A DNA stretch of 64,000 nucleotides from Rapana venosa (GCA_028751875.1 CM054158.1:5904037-5968036), one strand, 5' to 3'; shown: positions 12,689-25,607, numbered from the stretch's first letter. Translations and numbers: made by a program. Notes: generated by a model from the letters alone, not told the origin.

Positions 12689-13494
12689 ATAAAGGCATTA
12701 ACTGTTAATGTAGATCATGTTTGGGTTATACTTACATTACTCACCACCTCTGGAACAGTCACAACTCATAAAGAAATAAATGAACGAAAACATGATGGAC
12801 CCCCCTCCCCCCCTACACACACACACACACAACAACTTACTTTTACCTCCAGTTCGTTTCAACAAACAAACCAAACAAAGAAATAAACAAACCTCACAAA
12901 ACCAAAGCCAAAAAAAGTGTTGTTGGTGTTGTTGTTGTTGGTGTTGTTGTATGTTTCCCATCTCAACAGTCTGGGGGTCACCCAGAATGTGCTCTGTGAC
13001 TGGCTCATCCCACCTGGGAATCACTGTGATATGGAAATGGCACACTGGATGGGAAGTTTGCCTGTAGGACTGTTTTTCAGTACCTGGTCATATAGGCAGC
13101 CGTACTCTGACTTCAGATGATTTGTCTCCTTTTAAAGAGGAGAGTGCAGGTTGTTATGTTAAGAGCTTGTCCCATGCTGAAGGCAATCTCCACATATCAC
13201 AACATAACAACATTTTAGTGTAGGCCTTAGCAATTAGCTGACATCAGTAACTGACACAGCTTTTGGCCTGGGCCATGAAATGAGACAATGAGTGGAAATG
13301 AGACAAAAGAAAACCATAACAAATCAAAACAATAACAACAACACAAAGCAGGTGCTTGGGCTCAGCAGTTAATGTGAGGGGAAATAATCCTGATATCGTC
13401 AGTAATAGTTATAAAGAAAATTCTTATGACATCCCTTGGATTCGTGAGTACAAGAAGGCAGTGATCACAGTGTGCTATGGCCTGATGATTGTCA

Positions 13495-13567
13495 GCCGGA
13501 ATAGCTCAGTTGGGAGATCGTTAGACTGAAGATCTAAAGGTCCCTGGTTCAATCCCGGGTTCCGGCA
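13495..13567 (+). tRNA. tRNA-Phe(GAA), array copy with one D-stem change
   Basis: A 73-nt cloverleaf with acceptor GCCGGAA/TTCCGGC, anticodon loop CTGAAGA and T-arm CCTGG-TTCAATC-CCGGG. The 3' strand of the D-stem reads GATC instead of GAGC, giving one mismatch. It also touches the spacing used by box A, so it may be weaker than the other copies. A T-run follows at 13597-13604. Confidence 0.88.
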
Positions 13568-13711
13568 CAGAACATAATCCTCCGGCGGTTGACAATTTTT
13601 TTTTCTTGGTTTTCATTTTTTTGGTTGATTTCATTATGGTGATGATTATAATGGTTATTTTCATTTTGCTTTGAAAGAAATTTTAAAACCATTTACTGCA
13701 AGAAGTAGGAG

Positions 13712-13792
13712 TTCACTGTTCACTGTTCACTGGTCCGTAACCCACCAGGGTCGTAGGGGCGCTGCATGGTGGACGAACGGTGGACCAGCTGG
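13712..13792 (-). mobile_element. Short RTE 3'-end insert in array unit (second of three)
   Basis: An 81-bp insert flanked by AGTAGGAG at 13704-13711 and 13793-13800. It has three TTCACTG tail repeats on the + strand, and its body is nearly identical to the copies at 10345 and 16968. Confidence 0.85.
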
Positions 13793-14182
13793 AGTAGGAG
13801 TAGGGTTTGTTAAAATCAAGTTCTTTTGCTTACCAAAAATGACAATAGGACTGACAGTGAGAGTGAAAAATTCAATCTTCTTTGATGCTGAATGTGGAAG
13901 TTGTGATGGACTTTGCATACCCCCCTCCTCCCCCCCCCCCCCCAATTAAAAAAAAAATCAGTTAATAGAATAGCCTAATGTTTAGGTAATGTTGTGTGTT
14001 GTGATGAAACATCCTCCACAGAGTCAAAATAGGCCTAGGTAGATTTTATTCAACTTCTGAGATAAAAAAAGGAGTGTATTGTGTGTTTTATTGGAAGTTG
14101 CATCAGTAGACAGATACTTGGGAACTGCTCTAATACTTTAATAGGCATTGACTTTGATTTTATTTGATTTTTAAAAATTTTA

Positions 14183-14520
14183 TTCTTTTATATTGAGGAT
14201 AATGGAATAAACGCTTATGTGCTTTTTTTTTTACTTCCAGTTCCCGTGTGTATGGGTTTTACACATTCTGTCATCTGTTCCCACTGGCACACACTGGCCT
14301 GCTCTTATGAAAAGCGGAACAGGATTTAATGTGTGCACAAGATGTTCGGCGTGCGTTTGTACAAGGAGCCTTGGTTTATAGTCTCATCAGAAGGACTTTG
14401 GGGGAGAGTTGAGTCTCTGCACTGATGTTAACTCCAGAGGAAAATATCCCCTTGAACGGGAATCAAACCGGTTTCGTCAGATTGCGAGTGCAATGTTCTA
14501 ACCACTAGGCTATCCCGTCT
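14183..14520 (-). mobile_element. SINE-A, array copy, A-type
   Basis: Full-length; variants match the copy at 10821-11160, as expected for the alternating A/B arrangement of these units. Confidence 0.92.
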
Positions 14521-14636
14521 CTTTAAAGGCATTAACTGTTAATGTAGATCCATGCTTCACTTTTACTTACATTACTCACCACCTCTTTCAACAGTCACAA
14601 CACATAAACAAATAAATGAACGAAAACCTGATGGAA

Positions 14637-14667
<31 letters not shown>

Positions 14668-15052
14668 ACAACTTACTTTTACCTCCAGTTCGTTTCAACA
14701 AACAAACCAAACAAAGAAATAAACAAACCTGACAAAACCAGAGCCAAAGAAAGTGTTGTTGGTGTTGTTGGTGTTGTTGTATGTTTCCCATCTCAACAGT
14801 CTGGGGGTCACCCAGAATGTGCTCTGTGACTGGCTCATCCCACCTGGGAATCACTGTGAGATGGAAATGGCACACTGGATGGGAAGTTTGCCTGTAGGAC
14901 TGTTTTTCAGTACCTGGTCATATAGGCAGCCATACTCTGACTTCAGATGATTTGTCTCCTTTTAAAGAGGAGAGTGCAGGTTGTTATGTTAAGAGCTTGT
15001 CCCATGCTGAAGGCAATCTCAACATATCACAACATAACACCATTTTAGTGTA

Positions 15053-15081
15053 GGTCCCTGGTTCAATCCCAGGTTCCGGCA
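15053..15081 (+). pseudogene. tRNA-Phe 3' fragment, B-type unit
   Basis: The same deletion junction as at 11791, with one T-stem change (tcccagg). It cannot encode a tRNA. The two B units share it by descent. Confidence 0.88.
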
Positions 15082-15612
15082 CCGAACATAATCCGGCGGT
15101 TGACAATTATTTTTTCTTGGTTTTAATTTTTTTAGTTGGTTTCATTATGGTGATAATAATGATGATTATTTTCATTTTGTGTCAAAAGACATTTAAAAAA
15201 ACTTTTATTGCTGGAAGTAGGAGTGTGATTTGTTAAAATCAAGTTCTTATGATTATCAAAAATGACAATAGGAATGACAGTGGGAGTGAAAAATTCAATC
15301 TTCTGAATGTTGAAGTTGTCATTGACTTAGCATACCTCCCTCTCCCCCCCCCCCCCCCCTAATCTGTAATTTTTTTTTTAATCAGTCAAGAGAATACCCT
15401 AATGTTTATGTAATGTTGTGTGTTTTTATGAAACCTCCTCCACCAAGTCAAAATAGGCCTAGGTAGATTCTATTCAACTTCTGAGATAAAAACAAAAAAA
15501 ATTGAGTGTATTATTTGTTTTATTGGAAGTTGCATCAGTAGACAGATACTTGGGAACTGCTCTAATACTTTAATAGGCATTGACTTTGATTTGATTTGAT
15601 GTTTTGATTATA

Positions 15613-15947
15613 TTCTTTTATATTGAGGATAATGGAATAAGCACTTATGTGCTTTTTTACTTCCAGTCCCTGTGTGTATGCGGTTTTGTACATTCTGTCA
15701 TCTGTTCCCACTGGCACACAATGGCCTGCTCTTATGAAAAGCGGAATAGGATTTAACATGTGGGCAAGATGTTCTGCGTGTCTTCGCACACGGGGCCATG
15801 GTTTATAGTCTAATCAGAAGGACTTTAGGGGAGAGTTGAGTCTCTGCACTGATGTTAACTGCAGAGGAAAATATCCCCTTGAAGGGAAAAGAACCCGTGT
15901 CATCAGTTTGCGAGCACAAAGTTCTAACCACTAGGATATCCTGTCTA
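15613..15947 (-). mobile_element. SINE-A, array copy, B-type
   Basis: Full-length; the diagnostic changes are the same as in the copy at 12355-12688. Confidence 0.9.
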
Positions 15948-16751
15948 TAAAGGCATTAACTGTTAATGTAGATCATGTTTGGGTTATAGTTACATTACTC
16001 ACCACCTCTGGAACAGTCACAACTCATAAAGAAATAAATGAACGAAAACCTGATGGACCCCCCTCCCCCCCTAACACACACACACACACACACACAACAA
16101 CTTACTTTTACCTCCAGTTCGTTTCAACAAACAAACAAAACAAAGAAATAAACAAACCTCACAAAACCAAAGCCAAAAAAAGTGTTGTTGGTGTTGTTGT
16201 TGTTGTTGTTGTTGTTGTATGTTTCCCATCTCAACAGTCTGGGGGTCACCCAGAATGTGCTCTGTGACTGGCTCATCCCACCTGGGAATCACTGGAGGAA
16301 ATTTGGGCACACTGGATGGGAAGTTTGCCTGTAGACTGTTTTTCCAGTACCTCGTCATATAGGCAGCTGTACTCTGACTTCAGATGATTTGTCTCCTTTA
16401 AAAAGGAGAGTGCAGGTGTTATGTTAAGAGCTTGTCCCAGGGCTGAAGGCAATCTCCCATATCACAACATAACAACCATTTTAGTGTAGCCTTAGCAATT
16501 ACTGACATCAGTAACTGACACAGCTTTTGGACTGGCCATGAAATGAGACAATGAGTGGAAATGAGACAAAAGAAAACCATAACCCAAATCAAACAATAAC
16601 AACACAAAGCAGTGCTTGGGCTCAGCATTAATGTGAGGGGAAAAAATCCTGATATCGCCCAGAATAGTTATAAAAAAATTCTTATGACTTCCCTGGATAC
16701 GTGAGTGCAAGAAGCAGTGATCACAGTGGGGCTATGGCCTGATGATTGTCA

Positions 16752-16823
16752 GCCGGAATAGCTCAGTTAGAGAGCGTTAGACTGAAGATCTAAAGGTCCC
16801 TGGTTCAATCCCGGGTTCCGGCA
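16752..16823 (+). tRNA. tRNA-Phe(GAA), array copy with D-loop one base short
   Basis: All stems pair and the anticodon is GAA. The D-loop reads AGTTAGA instead of AGTTGGGA, so one of the two conserved loop guanines is lost. This could affect D-loop/T-loop contact; function is plausible but uncertain. Confidence 0.85.
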
Positions 16824-16967
16824 CGGAACATAATCCTCCGGCGGTTGACAATTTTTTTTTCTTGGTTTTCATTTTTTTGGTTGGTTTCATTATGGTGATG
16901 ATTATAATGGTTATTTTCATTTTGCTTTCAAAGAAATTTTAAAACCTTTTACTGCAAGAAGTAGGAG

Positions 16968-17042
16968 TTCACTGTTCACTGGTCCCGTAACCCGCCAGGG
17001 TCGTAGGGGCGCTGCATGGTGGATGAACGGTGGACCAGCTGG
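16968..17042 (-). mobile_element. Short RTE 3'-end insert in array unit (third of three)
   Basis: A 75-bp insert with AGTAGGAG at 16960-16967 and 17043-17050. It has two tail repeats against three in the other two copies. Confidence 0.85.
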
Positions 17043-17441
17043 AGTAGGAGTAGGGTTTGTTAAAATAAAGTTCTTTTGCTTACCAAAAATGACAATAGGA
17101 CTGACAGTGAGAGTGAAACATTCAATCTTCTTTGATGCTGAATGTGGAAGTTGTCATGGACTTTGCATACCCACCTCCTCCCCCCCTCCCCCACAATTTA
17201 AAAAAAAAATCAGTTAATAGAATAGCCTAATGTTTAGGTAATGTTGTGTGTTGTGATGAAACCTGCTCCACAGAGTCAAAATAGGCCTAGGTAGATTTTA
17301 TTCAACTTCTGAGATAAAAACAAAAAAATTTGAATGTATTATGTGTTTTATTGGAAGTTGCATCAGTAGACAGATACTCAGAAATTGTTCTAATACTTCA
17401 ATAGGCATTGACTTTGATTTGATTTGATTTTTTGTACTTTA

Positions 17442-17777
17442 TTCTTTTATATTGAGGATAATGGAATAAGCACTTATTTGCTTTTTTACTTCCAGTCCCC
17501 GTGTGTATGCGGTTTTGTACATTTTGTCATCTGTTCCCACTGGCACACAATGGCCTACTCTTATGAAAAGCAGAACATGATTTAGAATGTGGGCAAGATG
17601 TTCTGCATGTGTTCGCACATGAGGCCTTGGTTTATAGTCTCATCTGAAGGACTTTTGGGGAGAGTGGATTCTCTGCACTGATGTTAACTCTAGAGGAAAA
17701 TATCCCCTTGAACGGGAATCAAACCCGTTTTGGTCAGATTGTGAGTGCAATGTTCTAACCACTAGGCTATCCCTTCT
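17442..17777 (-). mobile_element. SINE-A, array copy
   Basis: Full-length; has the 'tatgcggttttgtaca' variant found in most later units. Confidence 0.92.
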
Positions 17778-18576
17778 CTTTAAAGGCATTAACTGTTAAT
17801 GTAGATCAATGCTTCACTTTTACTTACATTACTCACCACCTCTTTCAACAGTCACAACCCATAAAGAAATAAATGAACAAAAACCTGATGGACCTTCCCC
17901 CACCCCTACACACACACACCAACTTACTTTTACCTCCAGTTGTTTCACCAAACAAACCAAACAAAGAAATAAACAAACCTGACAAAAGCAGAGCCAAAGA
18001 AAGTGTTGGTGTTGTTGGTGTTGTTGTTGTTGTATGTTTCTCATCTCAACAGTCTGGGGGTCACCCAGAATGTACTCTGTGACTGGCTCATCCAACCTGG
18101 GAATCACTGTGAGATTGACATTGCATACTGGATGGGAAGTTTGCCTGTAGGACTGTTTTTCAGTACCTGGTCATATAGGCAACCGTACTCTGACTTCAGA
18201 TGATTTGTCTCCTTTTAAAGAGAAGAGTGCAGGTTGTTATGTTAAGAGCTTGTCCCATACTGAAGGCAATCTCAACATATCACAACATAAGAACATTTTA
18301 GTGTAGGCCTTAGCAATTAGCTGACATCAGTAACTGACACAGCTTTTGGCCTGGGCCATGAAATGAGACAATGAGTGGAAATGAGACAAAAGAAACCATA
18401 ACAAATCAAAACAATAACAACAACACAAGGTAAGTTCTTGGGCTCAGCAGTTAATGTTAGGGGAAATAATCCTGATATCGTCAGTAATAGTTATAAAGAA
18501 AAATCTTATGACTTCCCTTGGATACGTGAGTGCAAGAAGGCAGTGATCACATTGTGCTATGGCCTGGTGATTGTCA

Positions 18577-18649
18577 GCCGGAATAGCTCAGTTGGGAGAG
18601 CGTTAGACTGAAGATCTAAAGGTCCCTGGTTCAATCCCGGGTTCCGGCA
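18577..18649 (+). tRNA. tRNA-Phe(GAA), consensus array copy
   Basis: This cytosolic tRNA decodes UUY codons as phenylalanine. The 73 nt fold fully: acceptor GCCGGAA with TTCCGGC, D-stem GCTC/GAGC, anticodon stem TTAGA/TCTAA with loop CTGAAGA, T-stem CCTGG/CCGGG (one G-U), discriminator A73. There is no intron. Box A (TAGCTCAGTTGG) and box B (GGTTCAATCC) fit Pol III consensus. A T-run of seven about 30 nt downstream (18676-18682) can terminate transcription. Compared with the usual metazoan tRNA-Phe, the fifth acceptor pair appears to be G-C rather than A-T, changed on both strands of the stem. Confidence 0.96.
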
Positions 18650-19170
18650 GGGAACATAATCTGGTGGTTGACAAGTTTTTTTCTTCTTGGTTTTCATTTT
18701 TTTGGTTGGTTTCATTATGGTGATGATTATAATGGTTATTTTCATTTTGCTTTCAAAGAAATTTTAAAACCTTTTACAGCAAGAAGGAGGAGTGGGGTTT
18801 GTTAAAATCAAGTTCTTTTGCTTACCAAAAATGACAATAGGACTGACAGTGAGAGTGAAAAATTCAATCTTCACTGATGCTGAATGTGGAAGTTGTCATG
18901 GACTTTGCATACCCACCTCCCCCCCCCCCCCAAATAAAAAAAAAATCAGTTAATAGAATAGCCTAATCTTTAGGTTATGTTGTGTTAAACCTCCTCCACC
19001 AAGTCAAAATAGGCCTAGGTAGATTCTATTCAACTTCTGAGATAAAAACAAAAAAATTGGTGTGTATTATCTGTTTTATTGGAAGTTGCATCAGTAGACA
19101 GATACTTGGGAACTGCTCTAATACTTTAATAGGCATTGACTTTGATTTTATTTGATTTTTTGTATTTTAC

Positions 19171-19506
19171 TTTTTTTATATTGAGGATAATGGAATAAGC
19201 ACTTATGTGCTTTTTTACTTCCAGTCCCTGTGTGTATGCAGTTTTGTACATTCTGTTATCTGTTCCAACTGGCACACAATGGCCTACTCTTATGAAAAGC
19301 AGAACATGATTTAACATGTAAGCAAGATGTACTATGTGCGTTCGCACACGAGGCCTTGGTTTATAGTCTCATCAGAAGGACTTTAGGGGAGAGTGGATTC
19401 TCTGCACTGATGTTAACTCCAGAGGAAAATATCCCCTTGAACAGGAATCAAACCGGTTTCGTCAGATTGCGAGGGCAATGTTCTAACAACTAGGCTATCC
19501 CATTTC
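19171..19506 (-). mobile_element. SINE-A, array copy
   Basis: Full-length. Head and tail are intact, with small changes in the body (ctgttatctgttccaac). Confidence 0.9.
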
Positions 19507-19749
19507 TTTAAAGGCATTAACTGTTAATGTAGATCCATGCTTCACTTTTACTTACATTACTCACCACCTCTGTCAACAGACACAACACATAAAGAAATAA
19601 ATGAACAAAAACCTGATTTTTCCCCCCCCCCCCCCCCCCCTACACACACACACACCAACTTACTTTTACCTCCAGTTCGTTTCAACAAACAAACCAAACA
19701 AAGAAATAAACAAACCTGACAAAACCAAAGCCAAAGAAAGTGTTGTTAG

Positions 19750-19782
<33 letters not shown>

Positions 19783-20332
19783 ATGTTTCTCATCTCAACA
19801 GGCTGGGGGTCACCCAGATTGTGCTCTGCAACTGGCTCATCCCACCTGGGAATCACTGTGAGATGGAAATTGCACTCTGGATGGGAAGTTTTCCTGTAGG
19901 ACTGTTTTTCAGTACCTCCTCATATAGGCAGCTGTACTCTGACTTCAGATGATTTTTCTCCTTTTAAAGAGGAGAGTGCAGGTTGTTATGTTAAGAGCTT
20001 GTCCCATTCTGAAGGCAATCTCAACATATCACAACATAACAACATTTTTTAGTGTAGGCCTTAGCAATTAGCTGTCATCAGTAACTGACACAGCTTTTGG
20101 CCTGGGCCATGAAATGAGACAATGAGTGGAAATGAGACAAAAGAAAACCATAACAAATCAAAACAATAACAACAACACAAAGCAGGTGCTTGGGCTCAGC
20201 AGTTCATGTGAGGGGAAATAATCCTGATATCGTCAATAAATAGTTATAAAGAAAATTCTTATGACTTCCCTTTGGGATTCGTGAGTGCAAAAAGGGCAGT
20301 GATCACAGTGTGCTATGGCCTGATGATTGTCA

Positions 20333-20405
20333 GCCGGAATAGCTCAGTTGGGAGAGCGTTAGACTGAAGATCTAAAGGTCCCTGGTTCAATCCCGGGTTC
20401 CGGCA
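20333..20405 (+). tRNA. tRNA-Phe(GAA), consensus array copy
   Basis: Identical over all 73 nt to the gene at 18577. A T8 run follows at 20430. Confidence 0.96.
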
Positions 20406-20939
20406 GGGAACATAATCCGGTGGTTGACATTTTTTTTCTTCTTGGTTTTCATTTTTTTGGTTGGTTTCATTATGGTGATGATTATAATGGTTATTTTCAT
20501 TTTGCTTTCAAAGAAATGTTTAAACCTTTTACATCAAGAAGTAGGAGTAGGGTTTGTTACATCCAAGTTCTTTTGCTTACCAAAAATGACAATAGGACTG
20601 ATAGTGAGAGTGAAAAATTCCATCTTCATTGATGCTGAGTGTGGAAGTTGTCATGAACTTTCCATACCCACCTCCTCCCCCCCCCCCCCCCACAATTAAA
20701 AAAAAAATTAGTTAATACAATAGCCTAATGTTTAGGTAATGTTGTGTGTTGTGGTGAAACCTCCTCCACCAAGTCAAAATAGGCATAGGTAGATTCTATT
20801 CAACTTCTGAGATAAAAACAAAAAAATTGGAGTGTATTATCTGTTTTATTGGAAGTTGTATCAGTAGACAGATACTTGGGAACTGCTCTAATAATTTAAT
20901 AGGCATTGACTTTGATTTGATTTGATTTTTTGTATTTTA

Positions 20940-21276
20940 TTCTTTTATATTGAGGATAATGGAATAAGCACTTATGTACTTTTTTTTTACTTCCAGTCCC
21001 CGTGTGTATGCGGTTTTGTACATTGTGTCATCTGTTCCCACTGGCACACAATGGCCTACTCTTATGAAAAGCAGAACATCATTTAACATGTGGGCAAGAT
21101 GTCCTTCGTGCGTTCGGACACGGGCATTGGTTTATAGTCTCATCCGAGGGACTTAGGGGAGAGTGGATTCTCTGCACTGATGTTAACTCCAGAGGAAAAT
21201 ATCCCCTTGAACGGGAATCGGACCCGTTTCGTCAGATTGCAAGCGCAAGGTTCTAACCACTAGGCTATCCCATCTC
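20940..21276 (-). mobile_element. SINE-A, array copy
   Basis: Full-length, with a B-box-like 'gggaatcggaccc' on the + strand. The anticodon-like region differs slightly from its neighbours. Confidence 0.91.
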
Positions 21277-22109
21277 TTTAAAGGCATTAACTGTTAATGT
21301 AGATCCATGTTTGGCTTTTACTTACATTACTCACCACCTCTTTCAACAGACACAACACATAAACAAATAATTGATCAAAAACCTGATGGACCCCCCCCCC
21401 CCTCCCCACCCACCACACACACACACAACTTACTTTTACCTCCAGTTCGTTTCAACAAACAAATCAAACAAAGAAATAAAACAAACCTAACAAAACCAGA
21501 GCCAAAGAAAGTGTTGTTGGTGTTGTTGTTGGTGTTGTTGGTGTTGTTGTTGTTGTTGTTGTTGTATGTTTCCCATCTCAACAGTCTGGGGGTCACCCAG
21601 AATGTGCTCTGTGACTGGCTCATCCCACCTGGGAATCACTGTGAGATGGAAATGGCACACTGGATGGGAAGTTTGCCTGTAGGACTGTTTTTCAGTACCT
21701 CGTCATATAGGCAGCCGTACTCTGACTTCAGACCATTTGTCTCCTTTTAAAAAGGAGAGTGCAGGTTGTTATGTTAAGAGCTTGTCCCATACTGAAGGCA
21801 ATCTCAGCATATCACAACGTAACAACATTTTAATGTAGGCCTTAGCAATTAGCTCTCATCAGTAACTGACACGGCTTTTGGCCTGGGCCATGAAATGAGA
21901 CAATGAGTGGAAATTAGACAAAAGAAAACCATAACAAATCAAAACAATAACAACAACACAAAGCAGGTGCTTGGGCTCAGCAGTTCATGTGAGGGGAAAT
22001 AATCCTGATATCGTCAGTAATAGTTATAAAGAAAATTCTTATGACTTCCCTTGGATTCGTGAGTGCAAGAAGGCAGTGATCACAGTGTGCTATGGCCTGA
22101 TGATTGTCA

Positions 22110-22182
22110 GCCGGAATAGCTCAGTTGGGAGAGCGTTAGACTGAAGATCTAAAGGTCCCTGGTTCAATCCCGGGTTCCGGCA
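22110..22182 (+). tRNA. tRNA-Phe(GAA), consensus array copy
   Basis: Identical to the gene at 18577; T8 run at 22207. This is the last tRNA before LINE copy 2. Confidence 0.96.
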
Positions 22183-22925
22183 GGGAACATAATCCGGTGG
22201 TTGACATTTTTTTTCTTCTTGGTTTTCATTTTTTTGGTTGGTTTCATTATGGTGATGATTATAATGGTTATTTTCATTTTGCTTTCAAAGAAATGTTTAA
22301 ACCTTTTACATCAAGAAGTAGGAGTAGGGTTTGTTAAAATCAAGTTCTTTTGCTTACCAAAAATGACAATAGGACTGACAGTGTGAGAGTGAAAATTTCC
22401 ATCTTCATTGATGCTGAATGTGGAAGTTGTCATGGACTTTGCATACCCCTCTCCTCGCCCCCCACCCCCTTTTTTAAAATCAGGTAATAGAATAGCGTAA
22501 TGTTTAGGTAATGTTGTGTGTTGTGATGAAACCTCCTCCACCAAGTCAAAATAGGCCTAGGTAGATTCTATTCAACTTGTGAGATAAAAATAAAGGAGTG
22601 TATTATCTGTTTTATTGGAAGTTGTATCAGTAGACAGATACTTGGGAACTGCTCTAATACTTTAATAGGCATTGACTTTGATTTCCCCCGTGAGGTTCCC
22701 GGGGTATGCTTGCAAAGCGAACATTGCAAGAATAGGGCCTCTGCCATCCAACCAGGGATGTCGTAAAAGGCGACTAAGGTGGACAAGGGAGCTGAAGTCA
22801 GAGGTGATGGGCCTAGCGGCGCTCCCGAGACAACCACATCACCATGCAACTATCGCCATAATGACACTTCGAGATCAGATTAACAGGAATGGTGCTCGCC
22901 CTGTGGGGATCCGCCAGGCAGGTGC

Positions 22926-23321
22926 ATGTGCCGGGCTCCGCGCCTCAAACGGAGTCCACCCAAGCGACTGGAGTCCCCTTTATCGTCCTGTGGAGCCAGG
23001 GGACGGGGAGGACATGCGAATGGCCGCAAGCCAAGCAAGACCAAGGAGACCCCTACCATCAACATCATGCAGTGGAACGCTGAAGGGTCAGCAACAAGAC
23101 AACAGAGCTCTAACACTTCCTACACGCTAACAAACATCCACGTGTGTTGTAAAGCAAGAGACACACCTGCAAGAGGGAAGCCACTAAAGATCCGCGGCTA
23201 TCAGGTGTTTCGCAGTGATCGACAGGGTAGAAGAAAAGGTGGAGTACTGACACTAGTGAGGAACAACCTGAACCTAGTGAAACAAAGACGTACATGGAGG
23301 AAGCAGAGTACCAGACAGTGA
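22926..23321 (+). pseudogene. LINE endonuclease N-terminal part
   Basis: A frame of about 130 codons with INIMQWNAEG followed by KIRGYQVFRSDRQGRRKGGV. These correspond to the first motif of the APE-type endonuclease and the segment around its conserved Gly-Gly-Val. The catalytic 'Q-E-T' segment between them is altered (VCCKARDT) and the frame breaks after about 23320. Confidence 0.75.
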
Positions 23322-24266
23322 AGATCACCACCAAGGACAGTAGCTTCACTGTCGTCAACTACTACTGCCCTGATGATAAGATCTAGCCCTAGATACCATC
23401 CAGGTCCCAGACAACAGCTTTCCCCATCACTGGCGACTTCACAGCAGGTCCCAGAGTTGGGGATACAACCACCTTGACAAGCGAGGAGAAGAAGTAGAGG
23501 CATGGTAGGATGAACACCGCCAATCCTCGTCAACGACCCCACCGACCCTCCTACCTTCTACTCGCGCCGCTGGAAGACCACCACCACCCCGGACCTGGCT
23601 CTCTGCACTGATGACATCCACCAGAGGATCGGGAGAACAGTCCAAGATCAGCTTGGGGAAGTGACCACCGCCCCGTCATCCTCACAATCAGTGGAGAAGC
23701 AGAAACAGGGCACAGACCTCAACCAAGATGGAAAATATAAGAAGGCCAAATGGGGACTCTTTGCCATCAGGACAAATGAACTGACTAACAACATTCAAGT
23801 AGAGGGACGAACATCAACAACGTAGTGAAGGAATTCAACAAAAGCATCCTTCATGCAGCCAGGGAATGCATACCAAGGGGAGCAAGAAAAGACTACACTC
23901 CATACTGGACGGACCAGCTTCAACAGGCACACGATGCAGTCACCGAAGCAAGAGAAGAAGTAAGAACAACCCGAATCAGGAGAACCACATCAGACTCCAA
24001 GAGAGCACGGCAAAATACCTGAGAACTAAACTAGAAAGCAAGAGACGGAGCTGGAGAGAGAAAACATCAAGCCTCAACATGGAAAAAGAACACAAACAAA
24101 GCTCTGGAGACTAACACAGGCCCGAACGATGAAGGTACAAAGGGGCAGAAGATCACACTAGAAGAAGACGGCAGAACTCTGACGGGAAAGAGGGCAGCCA
24201 ACAACCTTTGCCAAGAAGTACGCCAAAGAAAGCAATAACAACATCCCACAAAACCTACAGAAAGAA

Positions 24267-24731
24267 GTGAGAAAGGAAGAAAGAGACAGGAGAAAGAACT
24301 GTGAACAGGGTCATGAGGCAATGGAACACAAGATCACCATGCCAGAACTCCTAAAAGCCATCAAGAAACTGAAGAAGAAGAAGTCACCAGGACCTGACAA
24401 CATCACCAACGAGATGATACAACACCAAGGCAACAATGCTCTCCAGAAGCTCTTGGACATCTTCAACTTGAGCTGGAACAGTGGTCAGATCCCCCAATGT
24501 TGGAAAGAGGCCATCATGATCCCAGTACTGAAGAAGGGCAAGAACAAGAGCAAGGCCATCAGCTATCGCCCAATCAGCCTCACGAGTTGCCTCTGTAAGA
24601 CCATGGAGCGCATCGTCAACCTGCGCCTGCAACTCTACCTGGAGACTGAAAGCATCCTAGTCCTGAACAAGCCGGATTCCGTCAGTACAAAAGCACTGAA
24701 ATCAAACAACTCATCTTACTCAAATTTATAG
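24267..24731 (+). pseudogene. LINE reverse transcriptase, N-terminal fingers
   Basis: 154 codons with KKKSPGPDNITNEMIQHQ and the ISYRPISLTSCLCKTMERIV block, which are standard non-LTR RT motifs 1 and 2. After a frame change the active-site region continues: FIDLQKAFDKVW at about 24762-24800, then GVPQGGVLSPTLF, and YADDPVLW at 25041-25064, the catalytic YADD box. At least two frameshifts separate these blocks, so no complete RT is encoded as written. Confidence 0.82.
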
Positions 24732-25607
24732 AGGATGCTTTTCCAGGCAAGAAGATGACCCTGGCAATCTTCATAGATCTACAAAAGGCCTTCGACAAGG
24801 TCTGGAAAGATGGACTCCTTGTGAAGCTCCTACGCAGTGGCATTACCGGCAATATGTACCAGTGGACAAAATCCTACCCTTCCACAACCGACGAGCCAGA
24901 GTGATGGTGGACTGCCGCTGTGGCCGGAAGGTACTCCTGCGGCAAGGAGTACCTCAGGGAGGAGTACTCTCACCAACCCTGTTCGTGCTCTTCATTAATG
25001 ATATGTGTCAGAGCTTCCCAAGGGAGTCCACGCAGCGCTTTATGCAGACGACCCGGTGCTCTGGTGCACGAGAGTAGTACGCTTCAAAAAGCAAACTACC
25101 GCATGCAGATGGCCCTGGATAAAGTTTCCGCATGGGCTGACAAGTGGTGTGTGTCCATTAACCGGGACAAGACCACAGGCACCCTCTTTACGCTCTCACC
25201 AAAAGCAAGCCCTGGACGCCTCACCTTGGCAACACGACCCTCAAGATGGAAGACCAACAGACATACCTTGGGGTCACATATGACAAGAAGATGACCTGGA
25301 AACAACAACATCACCCAGGCAGAAGGAAAAGCAAGGCGTAAGCTCAACATCATGCGCAAACTTGCAGGGACACAGTGGGGAGCCAATGAACACATCCTGA
25401 AATCATCTACCAGGCCACTGTACGACCCCATCTTGAGTACGATCAAACTCTTGGATGACAGCTGCCAAGACACATCGGGACACCCTGGACAAGGTACAGA
25501 ACCAAGCCTTGAGAATCATCACAGGCGCGATGAAATCCACCCCCCTAGAGAAAATGAGCAGGTGAAATGGCATAGCTCCTCTCATCACCAGAAGGAAACA
25601 GAAGACG

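Noticed and set aside
22672..23130. 152-codon frame at the start of LINE copy 2 as an ORF1/gag-like gene
   Set aside because: It starts outside the element in array sequence, has no CCHC zinc knuckle or RRM-like pattern, and overlaps the endonuclease start in another frame.
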